Source: Streptomyces sp. NBC_01476
Lineage (GTDB): Bacteria; Actinomycetota; Actinomycetes; Streptomycetales; Streptomycetaceae
Direction: 5' to 3'
NCBI RefSeq assembly: GCF_036227265.1
Contig: NZ_CP109446.1
Coordinates: 372,001 to 436,000 of the forward strand
DNA length: 64,000 nucleotides
Shown here piece by piece: positions 7,735 to 15,605 of the stretch; positions within the stretch are counted from its first letter, which is position 1; the number at the start of each line of letters is the position of its first letter. The translations under genes and the position numbers were made by a program. Below the pieces are notes generated by a model that ran no database searches, was not told where the DNA came from, and was given only the letters and a program-made list of their open reading frames with translations.

Positions 7735-8913
7735 TCAGCTCACCTCGGTGACCGTCCCCGCGCCCACCGTGCGCCCGCCCTCGCGCATCGCGAAGCCGAG
7801 CCCCGGCTCCAGCGGCAGCGCGCGGCCGAGTTCGACCGTGATGTCCGCCGTGTCACCGGGCAGCGCGATGCCACCGGGCCCGAGGTCCACATCCCCCGAC
7901 ACGTCGGCGGTGCGGATGAAGAACTGCGGGCGGTAGCCGCTGGCGACCGGCGTGTGCCGGCTGCCCTCCACCGCGGGCACGATGTAGACGCGCGCGGTGA
8001 ACCGGCGGTGCGGGGTGACGCTGTCCGGCGCCGCGACGATGTCGCCGCGCCGCACCTGCGTACGCTGCACACCCCGCAGCAGCAGGGCCACATTGTCCCC
8101 GGCCTGCGCGGAGTCCATCGGCTTCCCGAAGGTCTCCAGGCCGGTGACCACGCTGGTGAGCGGTTCGCCGGTGTCGCCGTACAGCGCGACGCGGTCGCCC
8201 GGCCGCACGGTCCCCCGCTCGACGGCCCCGGTGACGACGGTGCCGCGCCCGGTGATGCTGAGCACGTTCTCCACCGAGAGCAGGAACGGCGCGTCGGTGT
8301 ACCGCTCGGGCACCGGGACATAACTGTCCACGGCGTCGAGCAGCTCGCCGATCGCGGCACTCCACCGCGGGTCCCCCTCCAGCGCCCGCAGCCCGGAGAC
8401 GCGGACCACCGGCAGGACGTCGCCCGGGTAGCCGTGGGCGGTGAGCAGTTCGCGTACCTCCAGTTCCACCAGGTCGGTGAGTTCCGGGTCACCCGCGTCG
8501 GCCTTGTTGAGCGCGACGACGATGTGCCGCACGCCGATCTGCCGGGCCAGCAGGACGTGCTCCGCGGTCTGCGGCATCACGCCGTCGAGCGCCGAGACGA
8601 CCAGGATCGCGCCGTCCAGCTGGGCCGCGCCGGTGATCATGTTCTTCACGTAGTCGGCGTGCCCGGGCATGTCGACGTGCGCGTAGTGCCGGGTACCGGT
8701 CTCGTACTCGACGTGCGAGATGGTGATGGTGATGCCCCGGTCCGCCTCCTCCGGGGCGCGGTCGATGCGGTCGAACGGTACGAAGGTGCCGGTGCCGCGG
8801 TCGGCCAGCACTTTGGTGATGGCGGCGGTGAGCGTGGTCTTGCCGTGGTCGACATGACCCATGGTGCCGATGTTGAGATGCGGCTTGGTCCGGACGTATG
8901 CCTGCTTGGGCAT
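7735..8913 (-). CDS. tuf3: divergent elongation factor Tu paralogue (EF-Tu3 type)
   Basis: 392 residues covering all three EF-Tu domains, so full length. The GTP-binding boxes are intact: GHVDHGKT (19-26), DMPGH (81-85) and NKAD (136-139). The switch I sequence [15 protein letters not shown] is close to the canonical one. The catalytic His85 is kept, but the nearly invariant Cys before PGH is Met82, and NKCD/NKVD reads NKAD. Domain 2 and 3 sequences differ widely from housekeeping EF-Tu. Streptomycetes carry such a minor tuf3 gene away from the str operon, linked in published work to stress or to elfamycin tolerance. It stands alone without fus or rpsL, supporting that assignment. Its own terminator follows. 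No resistance claim can be made from this read. Confidence 0.88.
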   Translation of the reverse strand: MPKQAYVRTKPHLNIGTMGHVDHGKTTLTAAITKVLADRGTGTFVPFDRIDRAPEEADRGITITISHVEYETGTRHYAHVDMPGHADYVKNMITGAAQLDGAILVVSALDGVMPQTAEHVLLARQIGVRHIVVALNKADAGDPELTDLVELEVRELLTAHGYPGDVLPVVRVSGLRALEGDPRWSAAIGELLDAVDSYVPVPERYTDAPFLLSVENVLSITGRGTVVTGAVERGTVRPGDRVALYGDTGEPLTSVVTGLETFGKPMDSAQAGDNVALLLRGVQRTQVRRGDIVAAPDSVTPHRRFTARVYIVPAVEGSRHTPVASGYRPQFFIRTADVSGDVDLGPGGIALPGDTADITVELGRALPLEPGLGFAMREGGRTVGAGTVTEVS

Positions 8914-9399
8914 CGGTGTGCTCTTCCTCGAAGCGCCGCGCGGGAGGTGGTGGTCCGCGCGGACGGAATGACTCTTGGCCTGAATGCCTGGACCCCTTGG
9001 CCGGACCGACCCTCCCCCTGTGGGGTCCGCCGGTTGTTCTGTCCGGGGAGGGTCAGCGTCGGGTGCCGTCGAGGAGGGCGGGGGCGGGGGTGGGCCGGGT
9101 GTTCCGGGGGCTCGGGGTGGGCCGGGGGGCTGCGGCGGGGGCGGGGGCCGGTGCCGCTGCGTGGGCCTGGGCCGGTGCCTGAGCGGTGGGGGCTGTTGCC
9201 CGGGCCTGGGCAGCCTTCGGCGCCGCGACCGCTGCTGCGGTGGCGACTGCGCGGAAGGCGGTCCGGAACATGGGAGTGAGCATGCGGCCCGGGGGCCGGG
9301 GTTGTCGAAGGGTTTTCAGGCGGGCGGCTGACGGGGTGTCGGGCGGGCCTCGTGCCGCCGGCGGGACGGGAGGGGTGCCCGCTCAGTTAGGCTCGCCGG
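8914..9399. other. intergenic region, no supported gene
   Basis: This 486-base stretch separates the divergent EF-Tu3 and TVP38-like genes and should hold both promoters. It is strongly G-rich on the plus strand. A minus-strand reading frame at 9053-9283 would give an Ala/Pro-rich 76-residue peptide, but it lacks a ribosome site and has weak codon bias, so I do not call it a gene. Confidence 0.6.
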
Positions 9400-10227
9400 G
9401 TGGCCGACTCCGCCGACCCCGACCCCGCCATCCTCGCTCCCCCTTCCGCTCCCGCTCCCGCTCCCGCTCCCGGATCCGCCGCGCCGCCTGCCCGCGGCTT
9501 CGCGGCTCGGTGGTCGCGGGCGGTGGTCTCTCCGTGGGCGCGGTTCGCCCTGCTGGTCCTGCTGCTGGCCTGCGGAATCGCCGGGGTCCTCGCGTGGCAG
9601 CCGCAGCGGTTGCTGACGGACGGGTGGCCCCTGCACGCGTCGTCCGGGGTCACCGCGGTGACGCTCTTCACCCTCGCCTACGGACTGGCCACCGTCGCCT
9701 TCGTACCGCGCCCGCTGCTCAACGCGGCGGCCGGCGCCCTCTACGGCATCCACGCCGGGCTGCCCGCGGCGATAGGCGGCACCGTGCTGGGCGCCGGACT
9801 GGCCTTCCTGCTCGGCCGTTTCCTCGGACGTGACGCCGTACGGCCGCTGCTGCGCGGGCGCGTGGTGCTCTCCGTGGACCGGCAGTTGAGCCGGCACGGC
9901 TTCCGGAGCACGCTGGCGCTGCGGCTCTTCCCGGGGGTGCCGTTCGCGGCGGCGAACTACGCGGCGGCCATCTCCCGTATCCGGCTGCTCCCCTTCCTCA
10001 CCGCCACCGCGGCCGGCAGCCTGGCCAACACCGCGGCCTACGTGGTCGCCGGGAGCCGCGCCACCTCCCCCACCTCACCGGCTTTCCTGCTGGCCCTGGG
10101 GTTCCTCGGAGTGACCGGCGTCGCAGCGGCCGCGCTGGCCCGCCGGACCCGTACCCGTACCGGCCCCGTCGCCACCGACGCCAGCTCCCCTGCGGATCGC
10201 GCCGACCCGCCGGCGGAATCCGCGTGA
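9400..10227 (+). CDS. TVP38/TMEM64 (SNARE-associated) family membrane protein
   Basis: 275 residues: a Pro/Ala-rich cytoplasmic start encoded by a CCCGCT hexamer repeat, then five or six hydrophobic segments. The family hallmarks are FVPRPLLNAAAGALYGIHAG near residues 100-120, GGTVLGAGLAFLLGRFLGRD near 127-146, and ALRLFPGVPFAAANYAAAIS near 168-188. These re-entrant-loop motifs are shared by the DedA/VTT superfamily, whose members are implicated in lipid scrambling. The GTG at 9400 was taken as start. A second VTT-type protein (DedA) is encoded at 2896-3579. Exact function is unknown. Confidence 0.85.
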   Translation: MADSADPDPAILAPPSAPAPAPAPGSAAPPARGFAARWSRAVVSPWARFALLVLLLACGIAGVLAWQPQRLLTDGWPLHASSGVTAVTLFTLAYGLATVAFVPRPLLNAAAGALYGIHAGLPAAIGGTVLGAGLAFLLGRFLGRDAVRPLLRGRVVLSVDRQLSRHGFRSTLALRLFPGVPFAAANYAAAISRIRLLPFLTATAAGSLANTAAYVVAGSRATSPTSPAFLLALGFLGVTGVAAAALARRTRTRTGPVATDASSPADRADPPAESA

Positions 10228-10341
10228 TGTCCGACGCACGGGAGGTGTTGACGGCGTGCGTATGGTGAGAGGAAAGCGCATCAACGCCCGCCCAGGGCTG
10301 TGAGCCGGGCGGCCGAACGGGGGAAGAAAGGTGCGTGCCCG

Positions 10342-10536
10342 ATGACGATCGGGCTCCTCTCCGCGATCGCTGCTGTGTTCTACGGAGGCACGGTCTCAGT
10401 CCTCGCCCTTACTGCCACTTTCGCCCGGCGCCGCACGCTGCGGCGTGACGCGCGCAGCACCCTTGCCGTCCTGGTACCGGGGCGAGCGGTGGAGCCGCGG
10501 CGGGTGGACGGGGCGGGGGCGGGTCCAACCAGCTGA
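10342..10536 (+). CDS. small single-helix membrane protein
   Basis: A 64-residue protein beginning MTIGLLSAIAAVFYGG with one hydrophobic helix (about residues 3-27) followed by an Arg-rich tail. GAAAGG lies about ten bases before the ATG, giving a credible start. Short proteins of this plan are common in streptomycetes and have no known function. It follows the TVP38-like gene by 114 bases in the same direction and may have its own promoter. Confidence 0.6.
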   Translation: MTIGLLSAIAAVFYGGTVSVLALTATFARRRTLRRDARSTLAVLVPGRAVEPRRVDGAGAGPTS

Positions 10537-10795
10537 CCGGTGCTGTGAGTTGGTGGCCCCCGGTGGGTCAGGCCGCGGCTTTGAGGGGGTGTCCGCCCCG
10601 GCGGATGCCCTTCTCACCGCGGACGCGGGCACGTCCACGGCGTTGTGCGGCCACCGCGCCTCCAGCAGCCACAAGGGAGAACCGACCCCACGTCGGAAGC
10701 GCTCGCGAAGCCGCGGAGGATCAGGCAAGACAGCAGCGCCTGGCACCTGTAAATCTCGTTGTCGGACGTCTCGGTGAGGGAGGTAGAAGGACGGC

Positions 10796-11287
10796 ATGGA
10801 TACCGCCGAACTCGAACAGTTGCTGGACGAGACCTTTGACCACGCTGTCGTGCACCACGGATACACGAACTACATGCGCGACTACGAGGTCATCGTCCAC
10901 GCGACGGCTGCGCCGAGTACCGGCATAGCGCCATCTCACCTGCGGTATCTCTTCCGGTACTGTGTCGAGGCCTGGTGCCGGACGTCAGTGCCGGCGGAGA
11001 CCTGGCGGGTCTCTTTGGACGACCGGCTCATCGACTACGAGACCGGTGTCGACCTCGACGGATACGTGTGGGGCGTGAAGTGGCACTGCATGTACCCGGG
11101 AGCCAAGCTCCTTCCCGAGTCGGAGGCGACCCAACGCTGGTCGAAAGCCCTTGGAATCGACTTCCACGAGGTACACCTTGAGACCAACGCACACAACCTG
11201 ACCCTCCTCTTCTCTGATCTCCAGGTGAGCGAGGTGACGGCGGGATACGCACCCTTCGTTGTGGAATCGCAGTCAGGGGTCGATTGA
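10796..11287 (+). CDS. hypothetical protein, possibly YxiG-like
   Basis: 163 residues, soluble, with no signal peptide or membrane segment. It starts MDTAELEQLLDETFDHAV at an ATG preceded by a strong GGGAGG and GAAGG tract. Noticeable features are HGYTNYMRDYEV, LRYLFRYCVEAWCRT, a region rich in Trp, Tyr and Asp (WRVSLDDRLIDYETG, YVWGVKWHCMYPG), and HEVHLETNAHNLTLLFSDL. It resembles, from memory, proteins annotated as YxiG-like, a family of unknown function sometimes near toxin or immunity genes. The codon use looks typical of real genes. It sits directly upstream of a broken transposase, so it may mark the edge of an old insertion. Confidence 0.65.
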   Translation: MDTAELEQLLDETFDHAVVHHGYTNYMRDYEVIVHATAAPSTGIAPSHLRYLFRYCVEAWCRTSVPAETWRVSLDDRLIDYETGVDLDGYVWGVKWHCMYPGAKLLPESEATQRWSKALGIDFHEVHLETNAHNLTLLFSDLQVSEVTAGYAPFVVESQSGVD

Positions 11288-11325
11288 TCTTGCGACCAGC
11301 GTGTGTCCAGGTCGTTCCTCCAGTC

Positions 11326-11625
11326 ATGGGGCGGGGTGACCTGGCAGACGCTGAGTGGGGACGGTTTCGGCCGCTCCTGCCGGTGGGCAACGCGCGGTGC
11401 GGGCGGTGGCGTGATCACCGGGAGCTGATCAACGGGATCTTGCACCGGGTGCGGACCGGAGTGCACTGGCGAGACCTGCCCGAACGCTTCGGGCCGTGGA
11501 AGACAGTCCATGAGCGACACCGGTTGTGGTCGGCCGACGGCACCTGGGAACGGCTGCTTTAGCAGATTCAGGCCGAAGCCGATGCCGCGGGTGAGTTCGA
11601 CTGGAACATCGGGGTGGACAGCGGA
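11326..11625 (+). pseudogene. IS5-type transposase, N-terminal fragment with amber stop
   Basis: The reading frame begins MGRGDLADAEWGRFRPLLP and continues through RDHRELINGILHRVRTGVHW and DLPERFGPWKTVHERHRLW, the characteristic N-terminal (DUF4096) domain of IS5-family actinobacterial transposases. A TAG at 11560-11562 interrupts it, where the family normally has CAG (Leu-Leu-Gln-Gln). The same frame then resumes with QIQAEADAAGEFDWNIGVDSG and stops resembling transposase at about 11625. The gene is therefore broken twice: an internal amber codon and loss of everything after the first catalytic-region residues. Confidence 0.85.
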
Positions 11626-11745
11626 CCGGCTGTGCTTCAGCCCGTCGCCGATCGCGACGAGGACGCGGCCCAGTGCCTGGGCGTCCACTTCCCCGCGCAG
11701 TTCGCCGGCGTCGATGGATGCCTGGACCGCCTGGGCGTGGCCGCA
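11626..11745 (-). pseudogene. TetR-family regulator, C-terminal remnant
   Basis: Read leftward, this segment gives AQAVQASIDAGELRGEVD followed by AQALGRVLVAIGDGLKHSR, which closely follows the end of TetR-type ligand-binding domains (a helix with GELR..VD and then a helix with ...AIGDGL). Nothing upstream provides a DNA-binding half. Its boundary coincides with the end of the transposase fragment on the other strand, suggesting that the two pieces were joined by deletion or inversion. Confidence 0.6.
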
Positions 11746-11852
11746 GGGCGCGGCGCCTTCGCCGGTTCAGCCGCGCTCCTCCTCTGCCCCCGCCCCGGAC
11801 GGGTCGGAAGAACTGGCTGGTCAGACCTGTCCCGGATGGGCAGGATGCCTTC

Positions 11853-12320
11853 ATGGACCAGCCCGTCACCATCGCCTGGCAGTACGTCGTGGGTTTGATC
11901 TTCCCGGAGGACTTGCCGATGGCGGCGGCCCACGTGCTGGCCGCCGGCTACGACTCTCCCTCGCTGCGTGACCTGGCCGGCCGTTCCCGGCGCACAGACA
12001 CCGAGGAGACCGCCGCACTCTTCGAGGGGACAACGAACGAGCTCGGGGTCCGGATCCCCGACGACGAGACCGCCGAACGCTGCCTCTTGCATCACATGGC
12101 AACACGGCTGTGCACAGGTGCCGTATCGCCGAGGGACGCGGCGGCTCGGGTCTGGCAGGGGATCGCGTGCCTGACAGCACCTGAGTACGCATTCGTGCAG
12201 GCCGTGGGCGAGGAGTACTACCTCGACCATCTGTCCCCCGAAGACTTCCGGACCTGGGAGAACGCGGTACGCCTCGCGGCGGAGGCTCTGGCCCGGACCG
12301 CGTTTCCCCTCGCACGGTGA
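11853..12320 (+). CDS. hypothetical protein
   Basis: 155 residues with no signal peptide or membrane helix, beginning MDQPVTIAWQYVVGLIFPED. It is mostly helical in appearance, with acidic patches (DTEETAALFEG, IPDDETAER) and a C-terminal WENAVRLAAEALARTAF. I do not recognise a family. The length, codon bias and lack of frameshift suggest a functional gene even though transposase remnants flank it on both sides. No clear ribosome site is visible before the ATG at 11853, so the start is uncertain. Confidence 0.55.
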   Translation: MDQPVTIAWQYVVGLIFPEDLPMAAAHVLAAGYDSPSLRDLAGRSRRTDTEETAALFEGTTNELGVRIPDDETAERCLLHHMATRLCTGAVSPRDAAARVWQGIACLTAPEYAFVQAVGEEYYLDHLSPEDFRTWENAVRLAAEALARTAFPLAR

Positions 12321-12424
12321 GTTGCGCGGCCACGCCCGCGGACTTCATACGGGTCCTGCCCGGCTCGCGTCCCAGGGCTCGAATCTCTGCTGCTCCACCG
12401 AGGCGAACCGCACGCGGTCAGCCC

Positions 12425-12512
12425 GCCGGCCGGGTCCGACGAGCCGGGACAGGGAGCGGCAGCGGCCGTCCGCGCTCAGGTGGAGCTTGGCGGCCAACCC
12501 GCCGCGCGAGCG
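12425..12512 (-). pseudogene. IS5-type transposase, middle fragment in inverted orientation
   Basis: Read leftward from 12512 the frame gives RSRGGLAAKLHLSADGRCRS and then LSRLVGPG, matching the central motif of DDE transposases of the IS5 group (RSRGGLTTKIHL...DGRGRPL...TPG). This segment normally follows directly after the region where the fragment at 11326-11625 ends, but it lies on the opposite strand about 0.8 kb away. No start, no C terminus and no flanking inverted repeats were found, so it is a dead remnant. Confidence 0.75.
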
Positions 12513-12653
12513 AACCGGCCGTCAGCACCCGCGCCACCTCCACTCGGCCCCCTTGGAGGCGAGAGCTGCCGGCGGTACGGTCCGGGCGCCGACCGCCCAA
12601 CGGTAGGCATCAGGCCGCCAACGGTTCACGCATGCCAGGACCCTGAGGGCCCG

Positions 12654-13217
12654 TCAGGTCCGGTCGAGCGCGGCGGCTGCTTCCGCCGCCTTCGCGCTGA
12701 CCGCTTCGGCCGCGCGGCCGGCGCGCCCGGTGACCTTCCAGGCGAGCATGCGCAGTCCCACGGACGGCGAGGGCGGGAAGATGCCCAGCTGGCCGAGCAT
12801 CGTGAGGTCGTCACGCAGCGCCTCGTGGCGGACGACCTTGCCGTCCTTCACATCGAGCATGTGGACCTGCTCGAAGTCGATGTCCCGTCCGGTGGGCGGA
12901 ATCGCCTGGTCGAGGCGGCCTTCGCGGAAGCGTACGAAGGACGCCGTGTGGGTGCCCTGCATGCGCAGCCGCAGCCACACCTGGTCGCCGTCGCGTACGA
13001 CAGCGGAGACCGGGAAGCGCAGATCGCTGAAGGCCGAGCGCATCCACGCGCCGGAGGCGAGGGTGCCCCGGGGGCCGGGCAGGGAGCAGGCCGCGGGGGC
13101 GACCGAGGCCTCGCGGTTGTGGTTGTCGGGATGGACGACCTCGACCGCGAGGTCGGCGTCGCCCGTCTGCAGGACTCGGAACAGGGCCTCGCCCAGCTCC
13201 GCGGGATCGGTCGTCAT
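12654..13217 (-). CDS. NTF2-like / SnoaL-type ester-cyclase-family protein
   Basis: 187 residues. It begins MTTDPAELGEALFRVLQTGDADLAVEVVHPD, the usual first helix plus strand of NTF2-like folds, and contains WMRSAFSDLRFPVSAVVRDGDQVWLRLRMQGTHT and FEQVHMLDVKDGKVVRHEALRDDLTMLGQLG, the classic SnoaL/ester-cyclase pattern. A 40-residue Ala-rich helix is added at the C terminus. The ATG at 13215-13217 has AAGGA 8 bases upstream. Family members catalyse cyclisations or isomerisations, or simply bind small ligands. It is divergent from a TetR gene across 110 bases, which suggests control by that regulator. Confidence 0.78.
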   Translation of the reverse strand: MTTDPAELGEALFRVLQTGDADLAVEVVHPDNHNREASVAPAACSLPGPRGTLASGAWMRSAFSDLRFPVSAVVRDGDQVWLRLRMQGTHTASFVRFREGRLDQAIPPTGRDIDFEQVHMLDVKDGKVVRHEALRDDLTMLGQLGIFPPSPSVGLRMLAWKVTGRAGRAAEAVSAKAAEAAAALDRT

Positions 13218-13263
13218 CTGCGCATCCTTCGCCGGAGGAGAAGCAGGCGGGACCCGCCGCTCC

Positions 13264-13291
13264 AATTCGAGTAATAAGCGAGATAATGAAT
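13264..13291. promoter_or_regulatory. AT-rich divergent promoter/operator region
   Basis: A conspicuously AT-rich island lies in the 110-base gap between the NTF2-like and TetR genes. It holds GATAAT at 13282-13287, a good -10 for the rightward TetR gene, and a loose direct repeat beginning CGAG about 11 bases apart. It is the likely site of control, by position only. Confidence 0.45.
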
Positions 13292-13327
13292 ACCACACAG
13301 CAGCCCCCTTTCGGTATCGTGGCCGCC

Positions 13328-13996
13328 ATGACCGCCAAACGCGCCTATGTCTCCCCCTTGCGGGAGAAGTCCGCCGCACGCACCCGCGAGCTGATCCTGA
13401 CGCGGGCCACCGCGCTCTTCGCGGAACGCGGCTACGGGCGGGTGACCGTCGCGGACATCGCCGCGGCGGCCGGGGTGGCGCCGAAGACCGTCTTCGCCAG
13501 CGCCGGCAGCAAGGCCGAAATCCTGGACCGGATCGTCGACCGGGCCGTCGCGGAGTCCGGCCACGAGGCGGCGGTCGCCCATACGCTCCAGCTGGACACA
13601 CCGGCCGAGGTGCTCCGGTCGACGGCCCACGGCACCCGGCTCGGCAATGAACGGCAGTTCACCACGCACGAGGCGATCCGCAAGGCGCTGCCCGTGCACG
13701 AGAGCGGGGTTGCCCTCTGGGAACGCGCGACCGCCGCCTACCGCCACTCCCTGAACGTCATCGCCGACCATCTCCAGACCCTCACCCCGGGCCCGCTCTC
13801 CCCCGCCCCCCAGAAGACCGGCGACCTTTTGTGGCTGTGGTTCGGCCCCGCCGCGTGGCGCACCCTGGTCATGGACTGCGGCTGGTCCTGGGACTACGCG
13901 GAGGCCACCCTTGCCCACACCGCTCTCGCGGCCCTGACCCCGGCCGGCGCGCCGCCGGGACCCGGCCCGCAGACGGCGGACAGTGAGGGTCCGTAA
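13328..13996 (+). CDS. TetR-family transcriptional regulator
   Basis: 222 residues. The N-terminal DNA-binding domain is clear: REKSAARTRELILTRATALFAERGYGRVTVADIAAAAGVAPKTVF with GSKAEILDRIVDRA. The rest is the ligand-binding domain, whose sequence resembles streptomycete regulators of unknown ligand. The ATG at 13328 was chosen because the regulator domain starts directly after it. It is divergent from the NTF2-like gene and probably represses that gene and itself. A Pro-rich tail closes the protein. Confidence 0.85.
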   Translation: MTAKRAYVSPLREKSAARTRELILTRATALFAERGYGRVTVADIAAAAGVAPKTVFASAGSKAEILDRIVDRAVAESGHEAAVAHTLQLDTPAEVLRSTAHGTRLGNERQFTTHEAIRKALPVHESGVALWERATAAYRHSLNVIADHLQTLTPGPLSPAPQKTGDLLWLWFGPAAWRTLVMDCGWSWDYAEATLAHTALAALTPAGAPPGPGPQTADSEGP

Positions 13997-14056
13997 CGAA
14001 GGACCGCACGGCGACCTTGATGCGAGGCGCCTCTCGGGCGAAGCGCGCGTGGATCC

Positions 14057-14068
14057 ATGCAACTGCAT
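14057..14068. promoter_or_regulatory. small palindrome before the MmyB-type regulator
   Basis: ATGCA-AC-TGCAT is a perfect 5-bp inverted repeat with a 2-base centre, 18 bases before the start codon at 14086. TACACT at 14074-14079 could be the -10 of a nearly leaderless promoter. Candidate autoregulatory site. Confidence 0.35.
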
Positions 14069-14085
14069 CGACGTACACTCGCGGC

Positions 14086-14925
14086 ATGGAGGAACGCTCG
14101 ACCACTGCAGATCTCAGGGCCCGCGAGCTGGGCCGCTTCCTGATGGCGCGCCGTGCCGATCTCACCCCGGAGGAGGTGGGGCTGCTCTCCGGACCGCGAC
14201 GCCGGCGCGGGCTGCGGAGGGAAGAGGTCGCCATGCTCGCGGGCGTGGGGGGTTCCTGGTACCAGTGGATCGAGCAGGGGCGCGCCAAGAACGTGTCCCG
14301 GCAGGTCCTGGAAGCCATCTCCCAGGTGCTGCGCCTGGACTCGGCCCAGCGGCGGTACGTGCTGGAGCTGGCGGGCATGACCGGCGGTGCGACCGCCGCG
14401 TTCCTCCCCGATGCGTCGCTGGCCGACCGGATCGTCGAGGGCTACTCGCCCAGTCCGGCCTACGTGCTCGACAAGTACATGAACGTGGTGTCCGCCAACA
14501 GCGCCGCGGTCGGACTGTTCGGGGAACGCCTGGCAGGCGGTAACTTCCTGCGGCTGCTCTTCACCGAGCCGTCGTTCCGAGAGCTGTTCACGGACTGGAG
14601 CCGGTCCGCCGCGGAGGCGATCGCCCGGTTCAGGGCCCATACCACCGGCCTGGTCGATGACCCTGCGTTCTGCGCCTTGTCCGTGGAACTGCAGACTCGG
14701 AGTGAGGAATTCGCGCGGCTGTGGGAGTCGCGGGACGTTCTGGACGGCCCGTCCGCCCCCTTGGAGATGCGGCACCGAGAGCTCGGCCGCGTCAGCTTCA
14801 CCCACGTCTCGCTTGATTTCACCGGTCCCGGCGGCTGCCGGCTGCTGCTTCTTCTTCCCGACGGGGCCACCCGCGAGAAGCTCGGCGCCGAAGAGCCCTA
14901 CCAGGACCTCAAAGTCGCCACCTGA
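14086..14925 (+). CDS. XRE-family regulator with MmyB-type ligand domain
   Basis: 279 residues. The N-terminal helix-turn-helix has LRARELGRFLMARRADLTPE, RRRRGLRREEVAMLAGVGGS and WYQWIEQGRAKNVSRQVLEAI (residues about 9-85). The remainder is the MmyB-like domain, a PAS-related fold with SPSPAYVLDKYMNVVSANSA, then helices, then SFTHVSLDFTGPGGCRLLLLLP. Proteins of this type are abundant in streptomycetes and often control an adjacent oxidoreductase. Here the next rightward genes are the WrbA-led redox cluster 680 bases downstream, so a link is possible but not shown. The ATG at 14086 gives the expected N terminus. Confidence 0.88.
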   Translation: MEERSTTADLRARELGRFLMARRADLTPEEVGLLSGPRRRRGLRREEVAMLAGVGGSWYQWIEQGRAKNVSRQVLEAISQVLRLDSAQRRYVLELAGMTGGATAAFLPDASLADRIVEGYSPSPAYVLDKYMNVVSANSAAVGLFGERLAGGNFLRLLFTEPSFRELFTDWSRSAAEAIARFRAHTTGLVDDPAFCALSVELQTRSEEFARLWESRDVLDGPSAPLEMRHRELGRVSFTHVSLDFTGPGGCRLLLLLPDGATREKLGAEEPYQDLKVAT

Positions 14926-15335
14926 GGGCTGTCCGGCGCACCCTGCAGGACTATGGCCTCGTCGTGGCTACGGACGAGGCAGCGGGCCGCTCATGGCCGC
15001 GCGGGCCCGCCTCTCCTCACGGCCGGACCACCGCCACCAGGCGCCCCCAGGGCCGTGGCGGAACAACCGCTCCGGCGAGTACGCACCGGCCGTCCGCCGA
15101 AGCGCGGCAGCGCCAGCGGCACCGCGACCACTGATCGCGTAACGCCGGCCTGCGTCGAGCCCCCGTGGCCACTCGTGGCCGAGCACCGCACCAACGCGTC
15201 CGCCGGCGTGGACCGGCCGTGAGGGGCGCCGCTGCTCGCCGTCGGCCCCGTCCCGCCTTGCGTACGCGCCGCACCTGCCGCAGGCCAAGCCAACAGGCGT
15301 GACCCACCAACGGATCCCGTGGGCCCCAGCCCCCG

Positions 15336-15374
15336 CACTGGTGGTGCCACCACCAGTGGCACCACCAGTGGTGC
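15336..15374. repeat. CACCACCAGTG inverted/direct repeat cluster
   Basis: The block contains CACTGGTGG and CCACCAGTG as inverted arms around TGCCA, followed immediately by another ACCACCAGTG copy and GGTGCAC. It is 230 bases before wrbA. It could be a regulator site or a transcript hairpin. Confidence 0.55.
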
Positions 15375-15524
15375 ACAGGGAGGCTGTGCGGCAGCGTCTG
15401 CGTGCCGAATCATGGTGGGTGTGAGTTCGAGGTTCGCCGCCTCGGTGCCCCGTCCGGTCTGCGACCTCCGCGTCTGACCGGCAGGGCCAAAAGCTGCGGA
15501 TCCGACGGCTCTCGATTTCCTTGT

Positions 15525-15536
15525 TTGCGCACGCAA
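15525..15536. promoter_or_regulatory. TTGCG-CA-CGCAA palindrome upstream of wrbA
   Basis: A perfect 5-bp inverted repeat with a 2-base centre, embedded in a relatively AT-rich segment 70 bases before the wrbA start. Position and symmetry suggest an operator for the redox cluster. The cognate regulator is not identifiable. Confidence 0.4.
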
Positions 15537-15605
15537 CGTTATGCGCCGCCCTGACTCACCGAAGCCTCCGGGCTTCACGCGTTCCCCACCGAAACGGACC
15601 ACACC

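Larger units (their letters stand above)
14926..15605. other. 680-base intergenic region with repeats
   Basis: No reading frame here has coding character or a recognisable domain in either direction. The stretch contains an inverted-repeat cluster at 15336-15374 and a small palindrome at 15525-15536, both listed separately, and should include the promoter of the WrbA-led gene cluster. It may also contain decayed sequence. Confidence 0.6.

Noticed and set aside
9053..9283. Minus-strand Ala/Pro-rich 76-residue frame
   Set aside because: No ribosome site, weak third-position bias and low-complexity composition.
12373..12389. A T-arm-like stem-loop (CAGGG, loop CTCGAAT, CTCTG) that might mark a tRNA or an attachment site
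   Set aside because: No matching acceptor, D-arm or anticodon arm could be folded upstream, and it overlaps a transposase remnant on the other strand.
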